Made by a program: the position numbers and the translations under genes
NCBI RefSeq assembly: GCF_932276165.1
Contig: NC_063994.1
Location: 1,612,001 to 1,676,000, forward strand
Reading direction: 5' to 3'
Length of the DNA: 64,000 nt
From: Plutella xylostella
Taxonomy: Eukaryota; Arthropoda; Insecta; Lepidoptera; Plutellidae
Part shown: in pieces, positions 52,325 to 64,000 of the stretch
Numbering within the stretch: the stretch's first letter is position 1
Layout: every line of letters starts with the position of its first letter
Notes under the pieces: generated by a model
Databases searched by the model: none
What the model was told of the DNA's origin: nothing
What the model saw: the letters and a program-made list of their open reading frames with translations, nothing else

Positions 52325-54200
52325 CCACTACAACAAATCACATCAAACTGGACTGTAAACAAAATGAACTCATCAACAGATGCAAATGGCGGCCTATCCA
52401 CCGCAGATAAACACAACTCATCCTCAATTCAATCGCCACTTCTCACAACGCCTGTGGGACCACTCCATCAGCTAGCGTCAAACTAAGTTTCAGAGTTACC
52501 TCGACTCTATCTCGTAGTACACACACGAGCAATGAAAAAGTTCCCCTTACAAAGTGCCAACACTCAGATGATTTTTAGTTTTGAAATCTGAAAACAATAG
52601 TTGCCAATATTCTGATTAAGGGTCGGCAAGGGGTAATCGAGGGTTGGCATTGTCATAGAATTATGTAGTAAACGATGCTCTACAACCTTGAAAAAAATCA
52701 CACAGGTAGCCAAAGAGTCTAGCTAGGTGCTGAATGATTCGAATTCAAGTAAATACTTATGGATAACTGTAAATAAAATTCAGAATATGAGGAAAAACCA
52801 GTAAATCACACTCCCGTATTGTAACAACTGTGTCGTAATTATCAAGAATTTTCACATGATTTTTATTATATTATAAAGTTAAATGCTTGGACTAGGCGCT
52901 AAATACCTTGTTTTTTAATAAACACACACTTATTTTGTGTAAATTAATTGCAAACTTGAGCAATTTTTTTCGCTCAAATCTTCATACAAATATCTATGGC
53001 GGCTTTCTGTGTTATAAAATCATAAACACAAGTGACGTTTGACTCAGTTGGCCGCTGGCCTCCAAAGAAGGGTCACGTCGGTTTAGGCAGCACTGACAGC
53101 TCGCGATCTAATCGTGTACAGATACAAAATCACTGCACATTGGTTGTCATTGCACTTTTTCATCTTTTATGACACCAACATAATTTGATTTGAAATTGAG
53201 GAAGCATAATTCTTCTGGTATATTCAATACATTAAATTAAATTACATAGTGGGCAATATTCTCGTGACATTACAGTCTCGTAAAAGTCTGATGAGGAGCA
53301 GGAATATAGCGAATGGATCTAAGTGATGACAATACGCAGGAACATTAGGTTAGGGATCAAAAATACAGTCTCATGGTGCTGGTTGAGGTATGGTCTCGTG
53401 AGGATCTGATGAGGGCAGTAACACGGTGGTGGCTCAATTTTATTTCAAAGATGTTAATAGCTAAAAGCATCGAGTTTGGGCTATTAAATATGTTTTTCAG
53501 AGAGAGAGAAAGATATTTTATGTTTCCTCTGGATGAGATAGGTTTACTGGGTTTACTAATTTCATTCTGTTAATGGCATCAAGTTGTTATGTGTTCATAA
53601 GTAATAATTATTTATTAATAAAATGCTGTTAGTTCTCCACGAAAATGTAAAAATAAAAATAAAATAAATAAAAATAAATTCGTAACGTAAAACTGTAAAT
53701 GACGGAATTTCTTCTATAGACAGTAGCCACAAAAAAAACCAACGATAGATGGAGTGATTTGAAGATAAAGATAATGATACATTTATTCGACACATAGACA
53801 GCAACAACAACAAAAATTCCATCCTCGCTTTTCACGCACACACATCACAAACTCATACCTTGTTCTAGGAGCAGGGTCTACCCTGGTGCATTTCCATGAC
53901 CACTTTTCACTAGTGTCCCACCGGCTTCGATGCTCAGCGGAATAGCACAATTAACCATTATTATTCTGAGATATCATCACTTCTTATTCTGAGTTACCCA
54001 ACATAAAATCACGCCATCTATTAAAAACATTTTTAAAAATTAGGTAAAATTTAAGGGTAAAAGCAAAATAATTATATTTTAACCTTTTTTATACCTATTA
54101 TATTAAAAGACCTATACAAAGATACCCTACCTTCACCATCAAAATAACCGGAAAAAATATCAGCCCCAATTTACTTGTATGGGACAGCGAGTACCACAAT
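52325..54200. other. No gene recognised
   Basis: AT-rich, with a decayed MITE relative near 52528 and otherwise unassigned sequence. Confidence 0.4.
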
Positions 54201-54212
54201 ATATTTTTTTTG

Positions 54213-54355
54213 GGTTACTCCCCATCTATGGGAAATATCAGCTTGATATCTCTACCCGTTTCTGAGAAAAAGGGCGGTGACAGACAGTCAGTCAGACTGA
54301 CGGACAACAAAGAGATCCTATAACGATTGCTTTTTTCCTTTTGAGGTACGAAACA
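54213..54355. repeat. Interspersed repeat with gacagacagtcagtcag block
   Basis: ggttactccccatctatggg, cagtcagtcagactgacgga and cttttgaggtacgaaac form a layout repeated widely in Lepidoptera. Ends not defined. Confidence 0.5.
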
Positions 54356-54444
54356 AAATAAAAAAAAAATAAGAAAAAATATTATGCTGCTACCAAAAAA
54401 TTTACTTACAGGTATTGAAAAAGCGGTATATACGTAACAAATAA

Positions 54445-54671
54445 TAAACAAACAAAAAACCCGACTGCACGCTAAAAAGATGAAAACAAGTCCCAATGTT
54501 AATGGAAAGTATCGTAGGCGGGGACCAGCAGAGGGTTCACCATTTAGCTGAATGTTACTTAGAAAACGGCCTTGAGTGGCGGTCAAGTTGGTCCCCGCCT
54601 GCGATGCTTTCCATTAACATTGGGATTTATTTTCATGTTTTTAGCGTGCAGTCGGGTTTTTTGTTTGTTTA
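54445..54671. mobile_element. Foldback MITE, ~227 bp
   Basis: Inverted arms of about 90 bp: aaacaaacaaaaaacccgac, tgcacgctaaaaa and tcccaatgttaatggaaag, then cggggacca on both strands, with a loop of about 45 bp. Confidence 0.88.
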
Positions 54672-54844
54672 TAATTATATATTTTTATTTGTAAGTTTTT
54701 AATTGTTTTTATTTTATGAAATTTTACGTCAGTAGTTCATGATCATTTTTTATTTCAATAATTTTGGTGTTGTTATTTAAATACCTTCAATTATAATTTT
54801 GTATGTATTATTGTATATATATAATTGGTATTCGTATATATGTA

Positions 54845-54892
<48 letters not shown>
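54845..54892 (+). repeat. (TA)n microsatellite
   Basis: Long AT dinucleotide run with a few G interruptions at its start. Confidence 0.9.
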
Positions 54893-54895
<3 letters not shown>

Positions 54896-55029
54896 AATTT
54901 ATAGTATATTATGTATATTTTATGTATATCTATTAAGTTAATTATCAAGTGACTTTATTTTGTTTTTGTTTTTTCAATTTAGTAAGTACTTTTTTTTTGT
55001 TGCACCTTTTTACTAGTTTTTCTGTACCT

Positions 55030-55132
55030 CCTGTAGGTTGGCTGGTAGAAAATGCTTTTAGCATTAAGTCCACCTTTTGTACACTTATATTTCATATTTG
55101 TGCAATAAAGTATCAAATAAATAAATAAATAT
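55030..55132 (+). mobile_element. LINE 3' UTR fragment with (AAAT)n tail
   Basis: gcattaagtccaccttttgt, tttgtgcaataaagtatc, then aaataaataaata. The same 3' end occurs at 59320-59396. Confidence 0.75.
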
Positions 55133-55139
55133 GCATATT

Positions 55140-56610
55140 TTTGTAATGTAAAAATCAAGCCCTTTCATTTGATACCTTACACGGCATAGTTGATTTTTTT
55201 TTATTTCGTCCATCACGTTATGTCCTCTAGTGGGCGCTATGTACATTTTAATGTAACGTCACATAGCTTATAACCATCGCGCTATCAATACGCTTCTAAC
55301 AATACCTCATACATCAAAATCTATCAAGCCGTTTAGGCTACAGGAGGGAACGAAGAAACAGGCAAACATACACACCTTCGGCAGTCGGATAAAAAGGAGT
55401 AAGACACTCTGTATTTACTTTGCTTTGTCGTCGGGGTTCAGTTGGCTGGAGGATGTCCGAAACTTATTATCTACACTTTAATACTTGTAGTTACCTTTCT
55501 ACAAGTAAATACCACATTTGTTTGAGAAAGCTAATCGGGTTCCGAGTATGGAGTAACGTGGCACCCCTATTCATTTCTACTCTTTCCTGGTGCCGTAAGT
55601 AAACATTATACTTACCCTAAAATCACCCAAAATGTACTTGAACATAATCGTCAATAAAGTTGACGAGTAAAAGTTTATCGACCCACTGTGCAAACTTACA
55701 TGTGTGCGTGTCACTGCGTGTGCTGTGTGAAGAGCATTGAAAACCCAAATTTGGCGCGGCACGTCACCCTGTACGGGCCCTTAAATGTACTTCAATATTG
55801 TAGACAGTGTGTAATTCAGCCAGCCTTTTCGGTTACGGAGTAAATTGGTGCTATGTAACGGTAACTTTTTAGTTGCTCGTATTAAACTAAGCTCTCGTTC
55901 GTTAGGTTTTGTCACTGTGGAGTAGCCCTCCCGGCTCCCGTCGGCGACACACGCCACTTACCTACCTACATACATACATAATATACGCATGCATACATTA
56001 CATAACCGCATAACCACTCTACACTCAGATGCAGCCGGCTCTGAAGGGTGCTATAACTATTGCAACTCACTACAGTACGACAAAGCTACTTTGCAACGTG
56101 TAAAAGATGGCTGTTCTTTTTTGTCTAACGGTTGCCCTAATTTAATAAAGAGTAAGAAATTACAAAGAATAATGACTGTCCTAATATTTTTTTACCTAAG
56201 TTAGCGTTGGCGATATGCACTAATCATAGCATTATGCTGAGTTGGAACCTATCTTCTTCAATGGAAACAGCACACGGTATTTAAGTATATTTGTTAATAA
56301 ATATATGTCTAAATTTGTGTGTTACTTGCCCATATTGTTTTGTTGCTGTGTGACAGAAACACATGTAATTTCCTTTAGACTTACCTACCACCAAAAAAAA
56401 CCCGTGCAAGAAAATTCATAGAACACTTTAATTACACGCAAGAGTTATATGAAATTGCGTGCAGACGATTTGTGATAGCAAATATAAAAGATAATTAGAA
56501 AGATTATTGAACTAACACTGTGTTCAGAACTAACAACTGTAGAAATCTATATTGCTTGGATACTTTATGGTTTTCCGCACTATCCCTTTATTTAACTTTA
56601 ACAACATAAA
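55140..56610. other. No gene recognised
   Basis: Unassigned AT-rich DNA with a small (CATA)n run near 55968. Confidence 0.4.
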
Positions 56611-56616
56611 CTGTTA

Positions 56617-56826
56617 TCCTAACTAATATTATAAATGCGAAAGTAACTGTGTCTGTCTGTCTGTCTGCCTGACTGTTACTCTTTCCCGCCAAAAGTACTG
56701 AACGGATTTGAATGAAATTTGGTATACATATGGTATAGGCCCTGGGAAAAAACATAGGCTACTTTTTATTCCGGAATTCCCACGGGAAAACTTTTTAAGG
56801 CGAAGCGAAGCTCGCGGGAACAGCTA
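56617..56826 (+). mobile_element. Lep1-like non-autonomous Helitron
   Basis: tcctaactaatattataaat, then gcgaaagtaactgtgtctgt, tgaatgaaatttggtataca and gcgaagctcgcgggaacagc, ending CTAG-T. This is the standard Lep1 layout with the Helitron 3' CTAG. Confidence 0.85.
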
Positions 56827-56839
56827 GTTGGTAATATAG

Positions 56840-58320
56840 TTGTTGTAGTCTCGGGTTTGGTTCCCGGGCCGGTTCGACTGATAGTGATCATTGTTTCTGT
56901 TTAACACGAGTATGTTATTACGTTATACAGTTCTAACAGATAGAGGATAAAGCTATATGAAATGTTGCAAGAGTTTAATGTTTTATGATTTAAAGGGCCC
57001 CCAAAGATAAATAAATTATGCGGTTTTCCCTCAAAATACATACTTTAATAGACATTCATAATCATTATAACTACTATCAGTTAATGTAGCCCTTGACATA
57101 TTTTTTTACTTTCGTCGTGAGTTTATTTAAGTGTTTTTTTTTCAAGTTTGTATGTAACATGCAACAACATCTATTATAAACCCTCTTTCTAATTATGGAC
57201 TCCGATAAAGATTTATATTTATATTTATTTATTTAGATATAAAAAATATGAAGTCATCGACATAATAGGATAGGTATTTTAATCAAGAATTATCGCGATA
57301 AATTTTACAAAACGTGATTAAAAGTAATAATTGTATCAAATTCAGGGGAAAATGATAACAGATAAGAATAGCAGCAGTGCAGGGACATATTATGTAGGTA
57401 GAGTCAGAAGCAAAAAAAAATAAAAATAAACTTAGATTTTCATATTTTTTACTTAGGTACTATAGTTTCAACGGTTTTTCAAAATTGATATTTTTCATAT
57501 TAGTAAGATGCATAAAATATTTGTTAGCGCTTCATAAATATTTGTAAATAACCAAATAAAATCACTAAGTCATTAATACCACTTTTAAAATGCCTTAACT
57601 CATTAATGCAGACCATTATTTCTAAGTAATAGCAAAATCGGCATTTTCAAGATTCCTATATTTCTGCTAAACATTACAACCAGCCGTCGCCGGCTCTATA
57701 CATTCCGCTTATCCAATTAACAGTGATTGTACATTTAGCACTATTCCGCTAATTATTTTAGGCATAACTTTCACACAGGCGATGAGCGCACTTCCTCGTT
57801 TTTCCTATTATCACAAGTTAGAGAGATGTGTCAATATTATGTCAATGTAGGTTTCATTTTCACACAAACTCACGCCTTATACCACTGCATTCCCTTAATA
57901 CATTTTCATATAAGTCTCATACATACACAACATATTTAATACTCGTAGTTCACCCTTTTTAAAATATCTAGTTGACAGAGGTTGGCTGCTGCAATGCACT
58001 ATAATTATATAAAGGGATATTAGTAGATTTAAGATACAAATTTCATATTTTATCAAAATAATTAAAGACTTTCTTATCAAACACTTCTGGGTAAAATAAA
58101 CGTCATCCGCATACCTAGAGGCGAGGCAATCAATAAATCGATATCGATAAATCACGTGCACCGCGATATCGTATCGACATTCTCCGATCTAGTTAATCCA
58201 GGCACTGGGCAGCTATCTAGATTTAGTCACGTAGTTATCGTAGATGGTTCCGATAGTAATATATCAGAGTAACTGTCTCTACCTACAATATTCCTCCCGA
58301 CCACTGTATGTGCAGCAGGT
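56840..58320. other. No gene recognised
   Basis: AT-rich. A SINE-like phrase (gtctcgggtttggttcccgg) near 56848 is the only hint of an element. Confidence 0.4.
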
Positions 58321-58329
58321 TACATTTTA

Positions 58330-58546
58330 AGCCGAGTCCAGACGAGTGTAACGTGTAATGTAATTTACCGTTTAATTAACACGAATTCTACGTGTGGACG
58401 TCACAACGAGCATTACATGTAACGCTCGCGGTTCCATCGGCTGTCGGTTTTTCACGCGAACACAAAAGCGCGCGCAGTGCTCGTTTGGTTGAGTTCGCGT
58501 GCCGTCCACACTGTTGACGCTAAATTACACTCGTCTGGACCCGGCT
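58330..58546. mobile_element. 217-bp MITE with TTA target duplication
   Basis: AGCCGAGTCCAGACGAGTGT on the left and, inverted, AGCCGGGTCCAGACGAGTGT on the right; TTA on both sides (58327-58329, 58547-58549), as in PIF/Harbinger elements. The interior is GC-rich for this window. Confidence 0.88.
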
Positions 58547-58631
58547 TTAGACACGTCTTCGGTGCTGTGAGTTAGGAGGCTTCTCTTGTTTAAAGAAGTA
58601 TCGGAGAGTTGCCATGCAATCGGTACCTTTA

Positions 58632-58773
58632 GGCCCTGTTTCACAATGTCTGGTTAGTGACTACCTGTGAGATAAAATACATGCTGTCACTCTCTGTTAT
58701 TATTTTTTTTAACAGTGACAGCAGGTGTTTTATCTTACAGGTAGCCACTAACCAGACATTGTGAAACAGGCCC
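58632..58773. mobile_element. 142-bp hairpin MITE with TTA target duplication
   Basis: GGCCCTGTTTCACAATGTCT and, inverted, GGGCCTGTTTCACAATGTCT; the arms extend over nearly the whole element. TTA on both sides. It interrupts a copy of the gagatagagtcg repeat seen uninterrupted at 41785. Confidence 0.93.
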
Positions 58774-58918
58774 TTAACGAGATAGAGTCGTAGTTAGGGC
58801 AGCAGCGCTCCGTAACTTTGTATTTCGCCAAGCAAGAGTAGTCCCCCTATTACCTTTTGTAGGTTGGTTGGGCTGGTGTGAACATAAAAATACATAACTA
58901 GAAAGGCCAGAATGTATA

Positions 58919-58992
58919 CAGGGTGTTGCAAAAAGGGTATACTAAGCCGAAAGGGGGTGACTCACCCTGAGATACCCTTTTTGCAGCACCTG
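58919..58992. mobile_element. 74-bp Tc1/mariner-type mini-hairpin
   Basis: CAGGGTGTTGCAAAAAGGGT and, inverted, CAGGTGCTGCAAAAAGGGTA, with TA flanks. Partial relatives are near 32580, 44140 and 46846. Confidence 0.85.
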
Positions 58993-59319
58993 TATATATA
59001 GGTCGTACTTGTCATGTAGTTCGACAAACATTCACCAACGATCGTTTCATAAATTTTGCACAGGTAAAAACAAACATTATGATAAAGGTATTATCTAGCT
59101 AAAGATTATTCCATAATAATATGTAAGCTAAGCGGTTCTACCTTTTTTGGCATAAGATTTTTTTGCCTAATCTCGTATTGCATAGTAACGTTTGGTCAAA
59201 GTCTCGTTACGCCGAAAATCGTATGGCATAAATCTCGTTTAGTAAAAAGTTATTTCGCATAACATTGTTTAGCCTAATAATGGTATGGCCAAATCTTGAA
59301 TAGCCTAATAATATTAGGC

Positions 59320-59396
59320 ATTAAGCCCACCTTTTGTACATTTATTTTATATCTGTGCAATAAAGAATTAAATAAATAAATAAATAAATAAATAAT
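59320..59396 (+). mobile_element. LINE 3' UTR fragment with (AAAT)n tail
   Basis: gcattaagcccaccttttgt, ctgtgcaataaagaa and (aaat)n: the same 3' end as at 55030, inserted in the foldback element. Confidence 0.75.
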
Positions 59397-59844
59397 GCTA
59401 TGGCATAGGTTTATACAAAGTAATAATATTCGTTTGGCTTTAACTTTGACGGAGCGTCTCCCTACATAGCGCAAACTGGTGCCTTGTATTGTTTCCGCTG
59501 TTTGGAAAACGCTCCGCTCCGCTTCGCTGCGCTCCGCTTTGGTTTTGATGAACATGTGCACCTAACACGCTCCTCCTCGCTTTGCTCGTCGTCGCACCTA
59601 TTTTTAGGTTTCGATCTCATGGGGTTTGTAATAATTATATTGGTCGTTAACTTTCGATTTTTTGATCATACAATATCGTGATTTTCGGGATGTAGGAAAA
59701 AAATACCACAATTTGTACATTTACTACATACTTCATATATTATTTATTAAGATAACATTAGGAGAAACAAGATTATACATAGGTATAGACGAACATAAAT
59801 TTGAGCAAACGAAACTTAGGTGTTTAAAGATTGTGCCTAAAGAG

Positions 59845-59965
59845 TTTTTGGCCGAACCATCACTTTGCCAAGACTTATGTGGCATAAGGCTCGTTTCGTC
59901 TAAAATTTAGACGAAACGAGCCTTATGCCACATAAGTCTTGGCAAAGTGATGGTTCGGCCAAAAA
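59845..59965. repeat. Perfect 121-bp palindrome
   Basis: 60-base arms identical in inverse, around a single central base at 59905. I checked the arms base by base. Confidence 0.97.
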
Positions 59966-60181
59966 AGTTTAGACCATACGAGTTATGCGAAATGAGTTTT
60001 GGTCAATAAAGATTATGCCAGATGAGCGGAACCCAAGCTAAGCAAACAAAACCTAAATAAAAATCCATCACATCACTTATTAAACACACTTATTATACAA
60101 CATCGTTGTTTATTTGTGTAGAGGTTAAAACAAAAACCCGTTATATTACGCACACCAGTAATACGTACTTATAAAGATAAC

Positions 60182-60358
60182 GTGAGCAGAGCCGCGAGCA
60201 CAGGATTCGATACTATTTTTGAATCTACACAAACATAATTATGGAAAAATCAAATGCCACTTTTGGAACAAACAAATATGCCTTACATTTTGACAGTGAC
60301 ATTTGACGATACGCAACGTAAACGGAGGTTTCGAATCCTGTGCTCGCGGCTCTGAGCA
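60182..60358. mobile_element. ~177-bp MITE, GAGCAGAGCCGCGAGCACAG ends
   Basis: Left gagcagagccgcgagcacag, gattcga; right, inverted, the same with two changes. A second, diverged copy follows at 60367-60625. Confidence 0.88.
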
Positions 60359-60366
60359 CCTTCAGA

Positions 60367-60625
60367 GGTGCGATCACAGGATTCGATTCTATTTTCGAAA
60401 CTACACTAAGGGTGACTTTTACCAAACGCTAAACGTATATAAAATAGTATTTAAATAAAATTTTAAATACATTTTGCACTAACTGACAGGCGTTTAGCGT
60501 TTGGTGAAATTCCACCTAACATGGAAAAAACAAATGTCACTTTTGGAATTAACAAATTTGCCTTACATTTTGACAGTGACAGTTGAAGATACGCATTCGA
60601 ATCTTATAATCGCTGCACAGCATTG
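60367..60625. mobile_element. Second copy of the 60182 MITE, interrupted by another element
   Basis: gatcacaggattcgattcta at the left and gacagtgacagttgaagata then cgaatctta at the right match the 60182 copy. The match is split by the insert at 60410-60516. Confidence 0.8.
60410..60516. mobile_element. 107-bp nested MITE with TAA target duplication
   Basis: GGGTGACTTTTACCAAACGC and, inverted, GGTGGAATTTCACCAAACGC, with TAA on both sides (60407-60409, 60517-60519). Confidence 0.9.
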
Positions 60626-60924
60626 AATATTAAAATGTCGGTGCGAACGCGGAGACTTGAACTTGAACTTAGATCTGCGAGTACCTACAGTCGCGAACAT
60701 AACATTCACTCGGCTCTTACTATATATTTCAAACTAGCTTATTATACTATTTTGACTAGAAATAATATAATATATAATTAATAATATTTGATGATCTTAA
60801 TTTTATACTGATAGTGACATAATTGTAATTAGATAATAATATTTGCATGCCTGCATGGTAGAATATAGTGATTTTTTTTTATTTATTGACATTTTAATGT
60901 AACATCTTATGTAACACCTTTATA

Positions 60925-61040
60925 TCACGACCCATTACGTCCCCACTGCTGGGGCACGGGTCTCCTTCCAAAGATGGAAGGGTTTAGGCCTAGTCCACCA
61001 CGCTGGCCTAGTGCGGGTTGGTGGACTAGCACACCTTTAT
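60925..61040 (-). mobile_element. LINE/SINE-derived fragment
   Basis: ccccactgctggggcacggg, then gatggaagggtttaggcc and ccaccacgctggcctagtgc: a common lepidopteran retroelement 3' region, read on the - strand. Confidence 0.6.
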
Positions 61041-61077
61041 TCATGCAAATAAACAATACTTTACTTTAATTTTCTTT

Positions 61078-61275
61078 AGCTGTTCCGCGAGCTTCGCTTC
61101 GCCTTAAAAAGTTTTCCCGTGGGAATTCCGCGATAAAAAGTAGCCTATGTTCTTTCTCAGGGTCTAAAACATATGCATACCAAATTTCATTCAAATCCGT
61201 TCAGTAGTTTTGGCGTAAAAGAGTAACAGACAGACAGACACAGTTACTTTCGCATTTATAATATTAGTTAGGATA
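61078..61275 (-). mobile_element. Lep1-like non-autonomous Helitron, inverted relative to 56617
   Basis: Reads, on the - strand, tcctaactaatattataaat... gcgaagctcgcggaacagct. It forms an inverted pair with the copy 4.3 kb away. Confidence 0.85.
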
Positions 61276-61289
61276 GTTAGGATTAGGAT

Positions 61290-62700
61290 ATGGGACGTTG
61301 CATGGTTTGTCTTTACAAGCTGAAGAACTTACACGGGAGCCTATATAAAGTTTTTAAAATAGGTTGGAACTTATAACTACTAAATACAAATAAAATAGTC
61401 ACAGTCGCCAGCTTCCCAGTGCCTTAAGTCTGTTACGGTCTGTAAAGTCTGAAACTAACTGCATTAAACTGAACAAATGCAGCACAGTAGCGGAATTTGT
61501 CGAAACATCGAGTGGGAGACTAAGGATGAAGCATAGAAGTTTACAAGTATACTAAGCTTTTCAAAGTGATTTTGTAGCTATCTGTACTAGCCCCCCGTAG
61601 GCTGAGGTTTAGCAATTTATGAAAGTTGAGACTTATAGCTGTGACTCGAAGACGTCTCGAGAACTAACGACAACTTGTCTATGCCTTGACATAGCGTTGA
61701 GATAAAACTTGAAGTTATAAGTTTTGAAAACATACACCGTATAATATCATATTTTAATCTGCGTACCTTTTGAGATTTACGTGTGCGTGTGACGGTGAAA
61801 GATCGTTGACTAATCATGTTATTTTATTTTATGAATATTCATGATTATTACTAATGAAAAAACTAATATGTACTATGTATATATATCTACTATGAAGACA
61901 GTAAATGGAATCAACGACACCGTTAATCCCGCAGGGCTCTGGAGGCTTACTCTTGCTTGACTAAATATGAAGTTTCAACTAACGTACCGTACGAAACTTC
62001 GTAATTTGTCCTACAATTTTACAAGAGTAGACCTCTGGCGCACAATTCACCCGCATTCGCAAAGGTCAGGTAGCGTCAAGTTATTTTCAAGTCACTTTTT
62101 TTCTGAAGACTGCTTGGAGCGCTGCCAGCCGCTTTGTGAGGAGTTCGTGGACCGTCAATTATTCACCAGACGCCCGCTTGCGCCTCAGCTCATGTGGAAA
62201 ATATTGAAACTTTCAAAGAAAACTAACTTCTTATGGGATCTACATGTACAGTTTAATTTGATCTTTAAACCACGGTGGCTAACGCTGGTAGTAAACCAGT
62301 AAAGAAGATTTGATAGAATACGTTTTGTAGACATTCAAAATTAACTAGACAACAAGACAGTAGTTTATAAGCTGCTAGCTACTACTTATTTTTACAGGTG
62401 AGAAAAACATATAACAATACCTACATATAACCACTTGCAAAGTTTTTATATTCCACACATGGTTCCATATGTGGTATGAAATATACATCAGGGCTTGAAA
62501 TTCAATATAGTTTGGTTGGAAGCGGGCCAACGCGATACTGTAGTGTGGATGACACGTTTGGGAGGCTGACTTGGCAGAATTTAAGCTTATAAATACAAGT
62601 TACTACTTACATTTTAACAGGCACATTTCATAAATTCGTCCGACTGTAGCATTTGATTTGATGTATATTTGACAGATTTTTTATTTCTACTTCTACTTTG
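61290..62700. other. No gene recognised
   Basis: Includes a 111-codon + strand ORF (61967-62302) with a modestly GC-rich middle (about 62100-62200, EDCLERCQPLCEEFVDRQLF). I do not recognise it, and it has no clear splice borders. Confidence 0.4.
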
Positions 62701-62714
62701 AGCCTGTATCTCAC

Positions 62715-62818
62715 TTAGGGCCTCTCGATTTAGTATCAAATTTTATATGAATTGACGTTTCTTAAATCGAGATTTGACACTAAATCTAGATTTAAATGTT
62801 TGTGCAAGTGGGGCTTAA
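62715..62818. mobile_element. Possible MITE
   Basis: cgatttagtatcaaat and, inverted, agatttagtgtcaaat near the two ends, with gcc/ggc at the outer edges. Imperfect. Confidence 0.4.
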
Positions 62819-62829
62819 TTAATAAGAGA

Positions 62830-64000
62830 GCAGAGACTGTAGTGCGCCCAAAATACTAAACGACATATTATCATCTGCTAACTATGAGAAAGGCCGTCGA
62901 CAGAGATGTGCCTTTAAAGAGGCCTATGTCCAGCAGTTGACTACCGCAGCTCTGATCTTAATATGTAGGTAACTCATTAGCTTACTACAGTCCTTTAGAT
63001 TATCATTATCAATAACCTCCATAGCTGATGGCCGGCCTCAGCGAAGCCCCACAACAGTTGACGAGTTGACACAGAAATCTCTGGTCAAAGTCGACTGGAC
63101 TACAATTATAAAATGCTAAGCTAATATAAAAAAAATGCTACACAACAAAAAATAAGCATTGACGCAATAAATAACTTTGTAAGCAAATTCTTTTTTTAAT
63201 AATCACAATAAAATGTCGACGGCAATAAATAAATGCAAATCCGATAAAATTATCGGAATTTCACACTTCATAACGCTTCATACTTTACGCTACTCGCCGT
63301 TTTACATAACAGCACTTTTCTTTCTATAGCACGTTGAAAATCTAATGTTTTGTAATGGTTACGTTATGTTGTTTTACCTACTGTACTTAAATTAATCGTC
63401 TAAGCACGTGCCAAGCTTGTACCTAGTGGCCAAATAGGCAAAGCATGGACTAATCGGAAACCCGGCATCCTTATTAGGTGTCTGAATGCGCGGTTTGACT
63501 GTGACATAAGGATATGTCCGCCGATTGATTGCACATAGTTATGTGGCAGTGAAATAGCAGTTACTGCCTTTTTGAGTTAATTATGGAAGTTTGTGAAATG
63601 CATCATGGAATAATTATTAAATTCATTTAATATATTATGTAACGTAAGCCTCCTTAGCGTGTCTGTGATGAACCCTAGAGCTACACTAGAGTTTGTCACC
63701 GTGGTGAAAAGATTTGCCAGTCAGATTAGTACCTATTCAGCATAATATAATACATATGTCACTCGAGGGGGTTTCCATACTACTAACGTCCAGTGTAAGT
63801 ATAGCACTATTAAAATAAAATACTTATTAACATTCTAACTAAATGAAATATTCGCAGTAGGTTCAAAACAAGACATACCGTCAGCATGCAGTCATGGTGG
63901 CATCATCCGAGATGCTTCCATCACGACTCGATAAGAATATCATTACGCTATCAAGTTTATTGTTTTGCATTTTGTTTACTAGATGTGGGTATGAATTGTA
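62830..64000. other. No gene recognised
   Basis: AT-rich DNA with a short RTE-3'-like phrase (ggcctatgtccagcagttga) near 62920. Confidence 0.4.

Larger units (their letters stand above)
59127..60040. mobile_element. Foldback element with GGCATAA/CTCGTTT subrepeats
   Basis: Left end aagctaagcggttctacc and right end, inverted, agcttgggttccgctcatct. The interior is full of degenerate ggcataa and tctcgttt words in both orientations, plus a perfect palindrome (59845-59965) and an inserted LINE 3' end (59320-59396). Confidence 0.7.

Noticed and set aside
44000..64000. Remaining 5' exons of Syndapin
   Set aside because: Searched by eye for the expected N-terminal F-BAR motifs (FWEPGNYKRT-like, EYGTTEAAW-like) on the - strand without success.

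Overview
The window is nuclear DNA of an insect, almost certainly a moth or butterfly. It has AT-rich, transposon-packed introns around GC-rich exons and two recognisable animal genes. Its repeats are typical of Lepidoptera: Lep1-type Helitron fragments, tRNA-derived SINEs with pentanucleotide tails, RTE and CR1-like LINE pieces, and many small foldback elements. There are no bacterial-style operons, rRNA genes or CRISPR arrays. All family calls come from reading translated motifs, not from database searches. || Layout. (1) Positions 1-9388, + strand: the last ten coding exons of Sbf (SET-binding factor, the MTMR5/MTMR13 family). They encode the end of the inactive myotubularin-like domain, a C1 zinc finger split over two exons, and a C-terminal PH domain. 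The phases of all ten exons join without a break. (2) 9389 to about 12.1 kb: 3' flank shared by two convergent genes, with two small Tc1/mariner-type elements and candidate poly(A) signals on both strands. (3) 13945-43920, - strand: the last seven coding exons of Syndapin (PACSIN family), covering much of the F-BAR domain, an NPF motif and the C-terminal SH3 domain; the first exons were not found. Its introns hold a LINE fragment (20.2-21.1 kb), a CR1-like LINE with both ORFs open (21.2-25.9 kb), and a Mutator-like transposon with terminal inverted repeats, matching 8-bp flanks and a two-exon FLYWCH-transposase gene (37644-40982). (4) 43.95-64 kb: probably further 5' Syndapin intron or upstream DNA, made of nested mobile elements. 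One 3.3 kb element ends 31 bp from a Syndapin splice acceptor and contains a 1.76 kb foldback. || The most unusual structure is a recurrent local duplication of exon 3' ends together with their splice donors. At least five exons (four in Sbf, one in Syndapin) have extra copies of their last codons plus a working-looking GT donor placed just downstream in the intron. A sixth Sbf exon has only its last ~17-19 bases scattered in microsatellite, and the Syndapin stop-codon region has seeded a decayed minisatellite. In most of these the copies differ from the parent exon only at synonymous sites. || The two genes are not a pathway unit. Sbf is a Rab exchange factor and phosphoinositide-phosphatase scaffold; Syndapin bends membrane in endocytosis. 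Both act in membrane traffic, but nothing in the sequence shows joint regulation beyond their tail-to-tail arrangement.
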